A DNA stretch of 64,000 nucleotides from Muricauda sp. SCSIO 64092 (GTDB lineage Bacteria; Bacteroidota; Bacteroidia; Flavobacteriales; Flavobacteriaceae). Of the stretch, positions 45,001 through 54,787 are shown one piece after another. Position 1 is the stretch's first letter. Every line of letters starts with the position of its first letter. The position numbers and the translations under genes are program-made. Where the stretch lies: NCBI RefSeq assembly GCF_023016285.1, contig NZ_CP095413.1:5222501-5286500 (forward strand), given 5' to 3'. The notes beneath the pieces were generated by a model. That model was not told the origin of the DNA, did no database searches, and saw only the letters and a program-made list of their open reading frames with translations.

Positions 45001-48000
45001 TTTTTGTCGGCACAAATGCGCCCGGAGCGACCTCCCGTCCGCTAAGCGCTGCGATAACACTTTGAAAACAAGCGTCCAAAATACTGGGATGCAGCAAATA
45101 TTCATGATCTTCAACTATGGATTTATGTGGTCTTACCTTTACCAATAGTTCTTTATCACCTTTACATTTGATCTCTTGAATACCTCTAAATACCGGGCCG
45201 TATTTCAAACCAATGGCATCCAACGCATCATAGATTCCTTCAATGGTTCTCTCTTTTTCAAAAGCTTTGAGCATTGCTGAAAAAGCTATTTTATCATGTT
45301 TGCCATTAATACAATCGATCACTTTTGCCGATGCATGCTGAGTCCATGAATCACTTTCATAGCTATGGGAAAATATGTCGCATGTAGAGTTTGAAGGATT
45401 AAAAGTCGTATTTAAAAACTGGACTTCATCCTCATTAAATATCAACACATTGCTAAATAGAACATCTTTTAGCGTACATGGCTCTGTTCCATTCATTCTT
45501 TGGTTCATGGCCAGTATGGCCTCCACATAGGCTGCACCGGGAAACACCACCGCTCCGGAAACAACATGGTCCCGTAAATAGGGTAAAAATTGCCCATTGA
45601 CTTCCATCTCAAACGAAGGAAGGTGATAAGGATAGGTTTGATTTAAAAATGGGTGACCTTCCAATCCTAATCTGTCTTCGCGTGAAGAGTTGCTTTCAGA
45701 GAAATAGCTTTGGTTTTCCCATTCATATAGTGGCAATTTTATGTGGTTTCCACCAGTATAGAATTTTGACCAGTCTATAGCGTATCCAATCGCATAAAAA
45801 TGGGCAAGATTATCTAAAATATGTTGCTCCCCATCTTCTTTTCGTCTCAATGAAAAAAGAAGGTTGGCCTTTTTGCCCAGACGGTCTACACATTCATTGA
45901 TAGAATGCCTTAAAACCGGATGGGGCCCAACCTCTAACATGGTGTGGTATCCATCCGAAAGTGTCTGAACGATAGCATCTGAAAATCTCACGGGCTGCCG
46001 TACGTTGTCCCACCAATACGTATTGTTAAATGACGCCCCTTCCATTTTGCCGGCCGTTACCGAAGAATAAATCGGAATTTCTGGTGGTTGGGGTGAAATA
46101 ACATCCAGAGAATCCAATAGTTCTCGTTTTAGGCTGTCCATTTGGTAAGAATGATAGGCAACATCTACCTCCAACATTTTATTGAAAACATTCAACTCCG
46201 CTAGCTGGTTACTTATTTGTTGAAGACTCTTGGTTTCACCTGCCAATGTAACCGTGCTGGGGCTGTTAATGGCTGCAACAGAAACATCGCCGTAACCTTC
46301 TATGTACTGATTTATTTCGTTTTCATGAAGCCCCACTGCCAGCATGGTTCCCTTTCCTGCGGCTTTTTGCTGAATCCTGCTTCTATGATAACTTACTGTT
46401 AAACCATCTTTTAAGCTTAGTGCCCCAGAAACGTATGCTGCCGTTACTTCACCTACTGAATGCCCAAGCACAGCATCGGGTGCAATACCGTAGGAAGCCC
46501 AAAGTTCGGTTAATGCAGCCTGTAAAAAGAAATTGGCAGGCTGTGCAAACTGCGTTTCCTTAATTCTGGAATCTTCTTTCTCCTTTAGTAGCTCTTCAAG
46601 CATGCTCCAACCCGTAATAGCCTGAAACACCACATCGTATTCTTCCCATTTTTGCTTAAACAATTCACTGGAATGGTATAAGTCACGTCCCATGGCAAAC
46701 CATTGAGGCCCCATACCAGTGAAGATAAAAAGTTTAGGAGATAATTCGGTTGTAGCCGTATAGGTTTGTACACCTTTCACACTATTTCCTTCGGCAAATT
46801 TGTCCAACTGCCACATGAGTTCATCCATCGAATTGGCCACAAATACAGCCCTTGTATTTAGTTTGGATCTTCTGTTAAGTAAAGAATATAGGGTATCTGC
46901 ATAATTATCCTCTGTTAAATGTGATGCTATTTTTCCGGCATATGCCCGCAACGAAAAATCACTTTTAGCCGTTAATGGAAGCATATAAACACGAGAGGTT
47001 TTCACACCTGATGGCAGTGCCTTTTGCTCAATGGTGGTATTAGATAACAATACGTTGGCATTGGTTCCTCCATATCCGAATGAATTGACCAAACCATATC
47101 TTTCCTGTTGGTCGGATAACCTTCTTACATCGGTAGACACCTTTAGTCTGGCATTTTCAAAGTCAATTTGTGGATTTGGGTTTGTAAAATGAAGGTGGGG
47201 CACCGTTTGGTTATGTTTTAAAACCAGAGCGGCCTTCATTAAACCAGCCACACCAGAAGCGGCTTCGAGGTGGCCTATGTTTGTTTTGACTGAACCGATG
47301 GCCACATGCTCTTCTTTTGTAACCTTCTCTTTAATCACGGTATCTAAAGCAGAAAATTCTATCGGATCTCCGGTAGGAGTGCCGGTTCCATGAGCTTCTA
47401 CATAGCAAATATCATTGGGGTCTATTTCAGACTGATCGATAACTTTTCGCAATAACTGCTTTTGGGAATCTTCATTCGGTACCGTAATTCCTTCTGTTTT
47501 ACCGTCCTGATTACTCCCTGTTTGATGAATGACCGCATAAACAATATCATTATCCAATAAGGCTTCTTCCAGTGGTTTGATCAGTATAACTCCAACACCT
47601 TCGCCTCTAACGTATCCCTGAGCGTCCGCATCGAATGTTTTGCATCTGGAATGACTGGATAAAAATTGTCCTTTACTCATAACAATAGGATATTCCGGTT
47701 TTAGCATCAGGTTTACGCCTCCGGCTATCGCCATTTTGGACTCACCTGCCCAGATACTCTGACAGGCATAATGGATACCAACCAAAGAAGAAGAACAGGC
47801 CGTATCTATAGAAAGACTTGGACCTCTAAGATCCAATGAATATGAAATACGGTTAGATAACATGGCCATTGTACAACTGGTTGCCGTTGGGGATTTAATT
47901 TGATTTCGGTTTTTAGATCCTAACTGTATCAACTTATTGTCCAGTGTAAAACCTCCTATAAAAACTCCCGTATCACTTCCCCTAAATTTCGATTCGGGAA

Positions 48001-48328
48001 TTCCTGCATCTTCAAAAGCCTCCCAGGTAGTTTGAAGCAATAATCTTTGTTGGGGGTCTAAGGTTTCAGCCTCAAATGGACTGATTCCAAAAAATAACGG
48101 ATCAAATTCTGTTACATCCGAGGTTAAAAAACCAAACTGGGATGAAACCGTTTTACCTTTCCTGTTCTTATTCTGACTAAAAAAACGCCTGTTGTCCCAT
48201 CTGCTTTTGGGAACATCAATAATGGCATCCGTTCCTGATTTCAATAAATCCCAGAATTGTTCTGGGGTATTGGAATTACCTGGAAATCTACATCCAACTC
48301 CAATAATGGCCAATTGTTTTTTTTTCAT
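42056..48328 (-). CDS. Single-module reducing type I polyketide synthase (KS-AT-DH-ER-KR-ACP)
   Basis: ATG at 48328 (MKKKQLAIIGVGCRFPGNSN) is preferred to the upstream extension. 2,090 residues. KS: DTACSSSL, EAHGTGTPTGDP, VKTNIGHLEAASG. AT: FTGMGPQW and GHSVGEVTAAY. DH: LRDHVVSGAVVFPG with HxxxGxxxxP. A structural ketoreductase part, then ER: LIHNGTGGVGLAAIQIA. KR: LITGGTAGFGFEIAKWL, CFSSISS and GNYVAANAF. ACP: LGVDSLISVEI with the phosphopantetheine Ser. No thioesterase or methyltransferase domain. Full reduction predicts a saturated fatty-acid-like chain. No PPTase, AMP-ligase or releasing enzyme is nearby. Integrase scars on both sides point to horizontal transfer. Confidence 0.9.
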   Translation of the reverse strand: MKKKQLAIIGVGCRFPGNSNTPEQFWDLLKSGTDAIIDVPKSRWDNRRFFSQNKNRKGKTVSSQFGFLTSDVTEFDPLFFGISPFEAETLDPQQRLLLQTTWEAFEDAGIPESKFRGSDTGVFIGGFTLDNKLIQLGSKNRNQIKSPTATSCTMAMLSNRISYSLDLRGPSLSIDTACSSSLVGIHYACQSIWAGESKMAIAGGVNLMLKPEYPIVMSKGQFLSSHSRCKTFDADAQGYVRGEGVGVILIKPLEEALLDNDIVYAVIHQTGSNQDGKTEGITVPNEDSQKQLLRKVIDQSEIDPNDICYVEAHGTGTPTGDPIEFSALDTVIKEKVTKEEHVAIGSVKTNIGHLEAASGVAGLMKAALVLKHNQTVPHLHFTNPNPQIDFENARLKVSTDVRRLSDQQERYGLVNSFGYGGTNANVLLSNTTIEQKALPSGVKTSRVYMLPLTAKSDFSLRAYAGKIASHLTEDNYADTLYSLLNRRSKLNTRAVFVANSMDELMWQLDKFAEGNSVKGVQTYTATTELSPKLFIFTGMGPQWFAMGRDLYHSSELFKQKWEEYDVVFQAITGWSMLEELLKEKEDSRIKETQFAQPANFFLQAALTELWASYGIAPDAVLGHSVGEVTAAYVSGALSLKDGLTVSYHRSRIQQKAAGKGTMLAVGLHENEINQYIEGYGDVSVAAINSPSTVTLAGETKSLQQISNQLAELNVFNKMLEVDVAYHSYQMDSLKRELLDSLDVISPQPPEIPIYSSVTAGKMEGASFNNTYWWDNVRQPVRFSDAIVQTLSDGYHTMLEVGPHPVLRHSINECVDRLGKKANLLFSLRRKEDGEQHILDNLAHFYAIGYAIDWSKFYTGGNHIKLPLYEWENQSYFSESNSSREDRLGLEGHPFLNQTYPYHLPSFEMEVNGQFLPYLRDHVVSGAVVFPGAAYVEAILAMNQRMNGTEPCTLKDVLFSNVLIFNEDEVQFLNTTFNPSNSTCDIFSHSYESDSWTQHASAKVIDCINGKHDKIAFSAMLKAFEKERTIEGIYDALDAIGLKYGPVFRGIQEIKCKGDKELLVKVRPHKSIVEDHEYLLHPSILDACFQSVIAALSGREVAPGAFVPTKINFVHFYTRPKLNEYIYCHAEIMEIGHEYLVANMTLIGKDGTVIAQLEGLNCQSIEGNSQNEERDINELFYEFDWKNIPLLEGEPDFGNETILFFGPSSKKAKPFIDSLKFYGAKVIQMDQFDKNLLEQEKDTIARLIYAPFLDEKKELSYKAVQEITFPLLSFFQSLKGTGSVQLVILTLNGHQVLDTDDMNINAGALLGLNHVIGNEHPNISPLSLDTDDYNLENPKSILLQLLGVEEDIALRGNSRFVRALSKPLEPKVLNFSRKAANDEPFQIINEKGKGIEGFSLVESNIAEPSKDEITLKVKSASLNFKDVLKINGQISHDALKNSYFQNSIGMEVVGTVINKGKNVPDIAIGDDILMLAKDGGFARYITTKPDFYVKKATTLSYDEMNIAIPFITAWHALVDKADLSEGETVLIHNGTGGVGLAAIQIAKKLNAKIITTTSTEEKRAHLRAEGVEHILYSRSLDYVKDVMDITDGKGVDVVLNAISGESLVQSFELLADYGRFIEIGKKDILLNKGLPMQTFNRNVSFFHIDIDQMFMQRPKKTQGLLQILYTKFQDEGYKPIPVTSFPAKDIGEAFRFMNKSKHIGKVTLNFEEGGVELTTAKSGIDPDGAFLITGGTAGFGFEIAKWLIGKEVKKVVLCSRSGVKDMERQAFIDRVNKAGVTKVDVHGLDITDTDEVKDLIDSLSQDTIAFKGIFHGAMVLDDAFMKDLDEERFLRVMNPKVLGAINLHNALGSYALDFFLCFSSISSLIGNVGQGNYVAANAFLDNFSHWRNAQSLACTSLNLGVLAEVGVVSRNEHIGLVMDAAGVKGFNTQTALRMLDYVLSERPAQISFFDVDWEVWSAINPRVASTSRFKSIVDQFSGTNALSKELKSLVEELEVCDEKDRTSVILEKTTVAFAKVMKMNPDSINPEEGINTLGVDSLISVEIVVVIKEMLGVELSIMDLLNGSSLNRLSEIILTKIEGHLIGNVEN

Positions 48329-48750
48329 TGTGATTCGATTTGGGTTCTTAATTTTTCTCTTAAACTGATTTAACACATAAAAAAAGGCTTTCCTCCTTAG
48401 TAAACTTGTACTACATAAGGGGTTGAAAGTTCATCCATTTTCTCTTGACCAACTTTAAAAGCAATATTGTTGGCATTGTATTAATTTAATGTGTCGAAAA
48501 TGGACAATAAACTAGGATATTCAGGATGTACCGGAATACCTTTTCCTTACTTTGGCAGTTGGGTTTGGAACTTTAATTAAATTCAAGAGCGTCCTAATCG
48601 TTAGAACGCAAATATCTGTAGGTTGCGAATGGTTCAAAGTTCCTTTTTAATAAGTAAAATTCTAGAAGTTTCAGTTTTTAGAATTTCTTATTTTGAAGAA
48701 CATTTAAACTTACAAATTATATGGATATAAGTTGATTTTTTGTAAAAAAA
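48329..48750. other. PKS upstream region
   Basis: No gene. AT-rich with direct runs; no clear TAnnTTTG on the minus strand was found ahead of the PKS start. A promoter must be here but cannot be placed. Confidence 0.4.
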
Positions 48751-48942
48751 TTAACTAAAAAAATGATTTCTAGTATTACAAAAGTATAAGTAAATACCTA
48801 CAAATACCTTGATAGAATTGGAATCATCATGATACAATTTTGCATTACCCATTCTACCAGCATTGTGCATTTCTTGAATAATTTCCTTCCAAAACCGAAA
48901 TACATCTTGTGAAGCTGGATCGGTATCTACCGTAAATGATCG
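48751..48942 (-). pseudogene. Second phage-type integrase fragment
   Basis: In the frame closed by the stop at 48751-48753: TDPASQDVFRFWKEIIQEMH, NAGRMGNAKLYHDDSNSIKV. This is the core-binding domain region of a tyrosine integrase (EE...E....GR.GNA..Y.....S..KF). It lacks a start and the catalytic part, and after the match it reads into junk. With 41799-41975 it flanks the PKS. Confidence 0.5.
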
Positions 48943-49148
48943 TCAAAATCTTCAAGAGAGAAGTCTTCTTTTTCAAGCTCCAAGTCATAATGGTTTTTAA
49001 TGCTCGGTCTTTTATTTTCAACAGCATACGATTCTTTTTGAATGTAATTCGCATTCTTTCCATTGAAAGAACCTGTATCTTCGTTCCATTCCTCAAAATT
49101 GGTATTCAAAGGAGTTCGGTAATATTTGGTTCTGCGGTTTTTAGTCAC
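48927..49148 (-). CDS. Small hypothetical protein
   Basis: 73 residues from GTG. Acidic/basic and asparagine-rich: RRTKYYRTPLNTNFEEWNED, GSFNGKNANYIQKESYAVEN, ELEKEDFSLEDFDDHLR. The GTG overlaps the stop of a short upstream frame whose end reads GSGTYFYTMTYSTTGPGVLR, like the tail of an exported protein. No family recognised; may be part of the same debris as the integrase fragment. Confidence 0.25.
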   Translation of the reverse strand: MTKNRRTKYYRTPLNTNFEEWNEDTGSFNGKNANYIQKESYAVENKRPSIKNHYDLELEKEDFSLEDFDDHLR

Positions 49149-49309
49149 CCTTAGCCCCGATTCTCAAAACTCCAGGACCAGTAGTCGAATAGGTCATAGT
49201 ATAAAAATAAGTGCCGCTCCCCATTTGGTTTATATTGAAATCAATCGGTATATCGCTCTCATTATATCATTTATAGAGTCATCATTAGAGAGTAGAATTC
49301 GTAAACTAT

Positions 49310-52300
49310 TCATCTAATTATTTTTTTAATACTATTAACTATTTGAGAGATTTCTTCTTTAACCTTACCACCTTGTATAATTAAGCTGGTTTCTTCTCTA
49401 AAAAAGTTACTTGTTATATCTCGTGTTGCTGATAACCAATTAAAAGATCCCTCAATTAGTATTCGGTCATCAACACATATAGTTTTATTGTGTACACCAC
49501 TAATAATCTCTAATTCTGCACCAGCAGCTACTAATGCGTCCCTACCTTTTTTGGAAACCCCTTTCAGCTTGCCTTCCGATAGGTCTAGGTATTTATCAGT
49601 TAAAATGATTACTTTGATACCACGAGTAATTGCCTGTTTAACTAACTCAGTTATATTATCATTGTTAATAGCATTAATAGAGATAAAAGGAGAGTATATA
49701 ATTAATTGGTTTTTCACAATTTTAAAACATTTGCGCAATGTGGCTCTATGTGCTTTCAGCGTATTAATTCTTGTAACGGCATACTCCTTTTCATTTTTAT
49801 ATATGGAATCGGATTCATAGATGAACTTATCATCAAGTTTGTAATTGATTTCAGAAAATAGTTGCTTGGCAAGATTTCCAGAAGGTGATGATTTTGCCGC
49901 ATCAAATATTTCCATATTGGCGAATATCAAAAAACTGTGTTTTGCTCTAGTTAATGCTACATTGAGCATATTGTGCTTGTTGGCATAATCAAAAAACAAT
50001 GCGTTGTCACTTAAATCATGAACTGCTGAAAACAAAATAACAGGTCTTTCAGCTCCCTGTAAGGCATGCACTGTGCCAACTATTATTTTTTTTGATATCT
50101 CTTCGCCAAAAGCCTTATATAATAATTGTTTGATATATCTTTTTTGTGCTGAAAAAGGAGTTATAATGGCTACGATTTCATCAATAGCTTTTTTATTCTC
50201 ATAATTGCTTAATAGTTGTTTATCATTATTGAAAAGCCATGTAACTATAGTTTGGGCTTCTTTCAAATTTCTTCGACTTCCATTTTTGGGCTTTTCTGAA
50301 AAACCATTTATGGCAAGATATCCCAGTGGGGGAAGAAAAAAGTTTTCCTTATATACGTTTCCTACCTTTAAATCTAAAGAGTTGTTGTAAACGAACTTAT
50401 TTGAATAATTTATAATAGAGTTTAAGCACCTTCTGTGTTCGGTTAAATAAGCTCCTTTTTCTTTCTCTTTTGATTGATGGGTATATGTAAATGGAGTACA
50501 TTTTCTGACCATCTTCATTAAACTCCCACTTGAAGCTGTAAAACCAAGATTTTCAATCTTGTTGAAGTGATTCTCATCTTTAATAACTTCATATTTATTT
50601 GCATTTATAAAATCAACTCCTTTGGTTACTCCCCAAACGGGTTCAATTTGATAGATATCGCCAACAGAAATTATTTTTTTTGCCAGTGTAAGCGACGGAA
50701 CAGAAACTTCAGGAGATACTTGTCCAGCTTCATCAACTATCATTAAATCAAATAATTGCTTGTAGAAAAGATTACCTTCATTATACCTGAAGAAAGTAGC
50801 AAACTTTGGGAGGGAATGAAAAGTAGCAATGAATAGTGGGGTTATTTTTGCTAGCCTTCTTAATTTATTTTCATATGGTATTTCTCCTCTTTCTCCAGCA
50901 TTGTGGTCTTCTTTTTGTTCGAGTTCCCCAATATATTGATATTCCCTTAAGTGAATGCACATCCAAAACAAATCATGTCTATACGATATGTCCAATTTTA
51001 CAGCGGTGTTTTCTATTTCTGGAAGATTTAAATATTCGTCTCCTGTAGTATTGAGAAGTTTTTCCCATCTTTTGGTATATATCAAATCCCATTGTTGAAA
51101 ATAGTTCTTGTACTTATCTCTTCGAGAACGAATGCGCTCTTTTATGCTTTCTAATTTATCTAAGTTCCCTTGTAGTTTTTTATTCTTATTTATTGTATTG
51201 AGGAGTAGCTTGTCCAATTCTGATAAGAGTGTATGGTACCTATGGTATTTTAAATCAGATGGCAATGAAGCTGATAAGGATTCAGTAATTATCTTGAAGC
51301 TATTTGACCTAATTTTTTTAAATTTTTCGAAAGGAAAAAATCTAATGTAAAAAGGGAAAGACTTGTACTTGCTGCCCAGTTCAGATTTTATTTGTTTTAT
51401 ACTATGCTGAAAGTGTTCATTGTCATTTATTAAGGCAATGGTTCTTTCAATCTCCTTTTTTAAATCGGAATATTTTTTAAATCCATTTTTGCTAAGTATA
51501 TCAACAATTTCTATATATCTCTTGGTTACTAGATTTCCAAGATCTATACATTTTTTCAATCTTTGAATTTCCTTTCGTAATGTGTCCTGAATGTCTGACC
51601 CATCCAATTCAGAATCATGCTTTTCTGAAAAATAAGCTTGAAAATTATCTCTGAAACTTTTATAGAATACCTCGATATTAACACTATTTTCAAATTCACT
51701 TAAAAATCCATCGTTTAGGTAGCTGTTTGTTGCATATTGATATTTTTTAGATGATGCCTCTTTCCCTTTAGATGAAGCGCATAAATACAAACCAAAAGAA
51801 TTTGTATTTGGCAACCATTTCTTAGAAAGCAAATCTTCTTTATTATCAATGGACATACTGTCCAATATGTTGGTTATTGCCTGATTATTTGTAGAAGATC
51901 CTATAATCAAAGGGGCAACACCATTATTCAAAACCGCCTTAGTGACAAGGTTTGCTAATATGCTTTGTAGAATTGTAGTTTTTCCAGTGCCCGGTGGTCC
52001 ATTAATGGCAAACGCTTTTTTATTTTTATCACTAAAGAACTGAGCAAAGGCAACTCTTTGAGATTTTGATAACGGAAACTTATTGCCCATTTGCCCATAA
52101 TGCGCCTTATTTAAGTAAATTTCAACGTCAGTTAACTCATGATTTTCTTTCTCTATTTCTTCTTCTAAAATAGGGCTGAGCAATGTTTGTTCTATTTCCT
52201 CTTTCCTATTATCTAAAAGGCTGTTGTAAAGGTTTAAGATATTCCTTGTAGTATTGTTATCTTCTAATTTACAAAGAGAAAACTCAGACTCATTTCCTTT

Positions 52301-52936
52301 TTTGCTATCAGCGAATGTTTTATCTGTGACAGCATTAAAAAACTTTTCACAGTCCTTCCAATATTCTTCCCATGAGTCTGTATTAAACTTATGTTTGAGC
52401 AAGTTTTCATCTAGCCTTTTCATACTTGCAATTACAGGCAAGTCTTTGGGGTTAGGTTCTAAATAGTTTCTAACAAACATTGGTGTTTCATCTCCTTTTG
52501 GAGGAAATAAAACCCCATCTTCACTAAGGTAAAAGGGTATCCAAAACGGTAAATGTACTTCCGTACTTCCAAGGGCTGCTCCATGCTCAACTTCTATTGT
52601 AATTGAAACGGGAGCTACTTCTAGTTTATTGATTTTATAGTCTATTTCTTGAACACTGACTTCATTTTCAACGGATTTTACTTCATCAGCAAGTTGGGAG
52701 TTACTATTGTTTATTGGAATGTTGTGATCTTTTGTCAGGCTTTGGTTTATTTCTGGAAAACTTATAATTTCTACATTATCTGCATCCCAAATTTTTTGAA
52801 GTTCATTGGTATTTAACTGCCTTAAGATAGTAGTGTTACGTACTATTCTAATAGGTAAAACAATGTTTTTTTGTCCTCTATTTGAGTCAATAAGTGAAGC
52901 TCTGTAATATTTAAGCCATTTATGTATGCTACTCAT
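49310..52936 (-). CDS. SF1 helicase-PLD nuclease fusion (Mokosh type II-like)
   Basis: 1,208 residues. N-terminal ~290 variable. The UPF1-like SF1 helicase has Walker A AINGPPGTGKTTILQSI (about 318), a large insertion with coiled coils (about 430-700), Walker B MIVDEAGQVSPE, VGDIYQIEPVW, and TVHALQGAERPVILFS with RAKHSF. At the C-terminus a phospholipase-D-type domain has HNKTICVDDRILIEGSFNWL (HxK(x)4D...GSxNW). This one-protein order matches Mokosh type II anti-phage proteins. It stands alone, with a decayed gene upstream. A single HKD motif suggests dimerisation for catalysis. Confidence 0.75.
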   Translation of the reverse strand: MSSIHKWLKYYRASLIDSNRGQKNIVLPIRIVRNTTILRQLNTNELQKIWDADNVEIISFPEINQSLTKDHNIPINNSNSQLADEVKSVENEVSVQEIDYKINKLEVAPVSITIEVEHGAALGSTEVHLPFWIPFYLSEDGVLFPPKGDETPMFVRNYLEPNPKDLPVIASMKRLDENLLKHKFNTDSWEEYWKDCEKFFNAVTDKTFADSKKGNESEFSLCKLEDNNTTRNILNLYNSLLDNRKEEIEQTLLSPILEEEIEKENHELTDVEIYLNKAHYGQMGNKFPLSKSQRVAFAQFFSDKNKKAFAINGPPGTGKTTILQSILANLVTKAVLNNGVAPLIIGSSTNNQAITNILDSMSIDNKEDLLSKKWLPNTNSFGLYLCASSKGKEASSKKYQYATNSYLNDGFLSEFENSVNIEVFYKSFRDNFQAYFSEKHDSELDGSDIQDTLRKEIQRLKKCIDLGNLVTKRYIEIVDILSKNGFKKYSDLKKEIERTIALINDNEHFQHSIKQIKSELGSKYKSFPFYIRFFPFEKFKKIRSNSFKIITESLSASLPSDLKYHRYHTLLSELDKLLLNTINKNKKLQGNLDKLESIKERIRSRRDKYKNYFQQWDLIYTKRWEKLLNTTGDEYLNLPEIENTAVKLDISYRHDLFWMCIHLREYQYIGELEQKEDHNAGERGEIPYENKLRRLAKITPLFIATFHSLPKFATFFRYNEGNLFYKQLFDLMIVDEAGQVSPEVSVPSLTLAKKIISVGDIYQIEPVWGVTKGVDFINANKYEVIKDENHFNKIENLGFTASSGSLMKMVRKCTPFTYTHQSKEKEKGAYLTEHRRCLNSIINYSNKFVYNNSLDLKVGNVYKENFFLPPLGYLAINGFSEKPKNGSRRNLKEAQTIVTWLFNNDKQLLSNYENKKAIDEIVAIITPFSAQKRYIKQLLYKAFGEEISKKIIVGTVHALQGAERPVILFSAVHDLSDNALFFDYANKHNMLNVALTRAKHSFLIFANMEIFDAAKSSPSGNLAKQLFSEINYKLDDKFIYESDSIYKNEKEYAVTRINTLKAHRATLRKCFKIVKNQLIIYSPFISINAINNDNITELVKQAITRGIKVIILTDKYLDLSEGKLKGVSKKGRDALVAAGAELEIISGVHNKTICVDDRILIEGSFNWLSATRDITSNFFREETSLIIQGGKVKEEISQIVNSIKKIIR

Positions 52937-52943
52937 GTATGTA

Positions 52944-53048
52944 TTAAATTACTTTCAAATCCATAGAAATCTCAACCATAGCCAAAGTATCTAACTCCCC
53001 CCTGGTTATTTTTTTGGCGTATGTATTTGCCTTTGAACAATTTTGCAT
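52944..53048 (-). CDS. 34-residue frame just upstream of the helicase
   Basis: ATG gives MQNCSKANTYAKKITRGELD TLAMVEISMDLKVI and stops 7 bp before the helicase ATG. Spacing would suit translational coupling, but the same DNA is read in another frame by the decayed gene below; the function is unknown and this may be chance. Confidence 0.25.
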   Translation of the reverse strand: MQNCSKANTYAKKITRGELDTLAMVEISMDLKVI

Positions 53049-53395
53049 CGCGTATTCTGATAGAGAGGAAGTGAATTATGTCGGGAAATTTAACAATACA
53101 ATTGTTTTCATTAAAAAATAGCTTTTTTAAATCAGATTTTTTAATTTTTTCATAATCAAATCCTTACATTTCATTGATAACAAAATTTGAGGGCTCTTTG
53201 TTGTATTCCTTTTTTGTTAGGATATCATAAACATCTAAAGCTAATCCGCACTATACAGTTCTACCAATTTCGGCATAACAAAACCATTGACCGATTTCTT
53301 ATGGTCTATGTTCGGGAACCTGAATACTTTGTCTTTAAGTACTTTTAATGGATTACTTTCTTCCATTTTTAGGTTAACTTCAGATGCAAATTACA
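52972..53395 (-). pseudogene. Decayed gene upstream of the helicase, several frameshifts
   Basis: Three successive minus-strand frames read protein-like text: NPLKVLKDKVFRFPNIDHKK .. GFVMPKLVELYSA (about 53395-53255), then LDVYDILTKKEYNKEPSNFV INEM, then YEKIKKSDLKKLFFNENNCI VKFPDIIHFLSIRIRDAKLF. Each switch needs a small indel. Together they would make at least 130 residues, same strand as the helicase and ending near it, so it may be a lost partner gene. Family not recognised. Confidence 0.4.
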
Positions 53396-53643
53396 CATTT
53401 TGTCCAGGGTCGATGGTCAAAAACCTTTGTTATTGTTGGACCTTAGTTTTTCTACTCCAAAACTTAAAACAAAATCGCGCCACGTTGCATTCAAGCCAAT
53501 ATTGATCTTAATTCGGGAGCAGTGCCAAACATCCATAGGTTCATCTGCCCATTGATAAATTGAATGATCTCTAGATTCTCCTAGACAATTTCTGAACATT
53601 GCCGAATATAATTTTGTACAAGACCACTTTATATATTCTTGGA

Positions 53644-54183
53644 TTAAAAGGCCCATCCAACTGCAATTCCCCCAATCGGGCCAAAGCTTCCCTCGTAATT
53701 GGCATCGTAATAATATCCCAGTCCAATCCCCATGTCGTAGTTGAACCCAACTGGCAGTGTCCGTTGCATTCCATATACAACGCCGACATTTCCAAAAAAA
53801 ACTTTGGGTCCACCAATATCCGCTCCTTCAATAAGTGGTGTGGCATAATATAAGGTATTGATTGCCCCAACATAATTGGCTGAGTTTCCCTCAATATATT
53901 TTTTCCTTAATATAAGCCTACGGTCAAAATTGGTATAGTAGCGAAATCCTGTTCTGACCGCTGGCACAAAGCCCCAATTTCTCAGATTTTGCCCGGGTCT
54001 GGCCGCAAACTGTATGCTCGCCCCTACGACGATGGTCGTGCTGGAACCCAATCCTTTTTCATATTCAAAGCCAGGACTGAAAAGCCGTGCCTTGAACTGG
54101 TTACGCTCCACGTTCCTGAACGTCTGGGCAAAGGATATAGTGGTGGTAAAAAGGATGGCCAAAAAAGAAATCCGTGTTTTCAT
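53644..54183 (-). CDS. Outer-membrane beta-barrel protein
   Basis: 179 residues with signal peptide MKTRISFLAILFTTTISFAQ. Alternating amphipathic strands follow: KARLFSPGFEYEKGLGSSTT IVVGAS, WGFVPAVRTGFRYYTNFDRR, FFGNVGVVYGMQR, NYDMGIGLGYYYDANYE, and a C-terminal aromatic WAF typical of BAM substrates. Likely an 8-stranded barrel of the OmpW/beta-barrel family of unknown role. It has the duplicated upstream region described at 54265. Confidence 0.7.
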   Translation of the reverse strand: MKTRISFLAILFTTTISFAQTFRNVERNQFKARLFSPGFEYEKGLGSSTTIVVGASIQFAARPGQNLRNWGFVPAVRTGFRYYTNFDRRLILRKKYIEGNSANYVGAINTLYYATPLIEGADIGGPKVFFGNVGVVYGMQRTLPVGFNYDMGIGLGYYYDANYEGSFGPIGGIAVGWAF

Positions 54184-54787
54184 GTGTCCTGTTCAATTAT
54201 TGCACCAGTGCTCCCTTGCTAATATATGCCGGTTCGTGTCTTTTACCTTAAGACCTATTCCATTCAAGAAAATTGCCTTTGGCAAATCTTAATTTTTAAC
54301 ACGGTACCATGCTATAAAAAGTGTTGGAACAGGTTGAATCGGTGACGAAAAAGTGAACTGGTGGGACAACAGAAATGTACTTTTGGACTTTTCGCCAAAA
54401 ACTACCTCTGGTTACTTCTGGGAAATGCAGCTTAAGTGGTGATGTCCTTTTCAATAAAAAGAGGCTGGATAGCTCTTAACAATTCTAAACAATACTTTTC
54501 TTTTTGGCCTTCATCGTAAATACGGCGTATTTGTTTCCTAGAGTACGTAAAATAATGATTTACAGAAAAACCAATTAGGGAATACCCATATACATAATTC
54601 TTATACCTCTAGATTAAATGTTGATCCATGAACATTCTTCGTGAACACTTTTTTATTAAATTTCACCTTAAGACCTATTTTTCCATATAGTTTGAAAATC
54701 TATGAACAAATGACATTGGATACTTGTCAAATAGAAGATTTATGCCTCAAAGGCTACAAGTAAACGTTTGGCCCCTTCCAACATCAT
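54184..54787. other. Intergenic region with duplicated regulatory segment
   Basis: No gene. 54268-54385 is the second copy of the segment at 7688-7790 (inverted relative to it), including TTGCC-TTT-GGCAA-like palindrome and ACGGTACCAT. A stem AAGTGTTCACGAAGAAT / ATTCTTCGTGAACACTT-like hairpin lies near 54634-54650. Confidence 0.5.
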
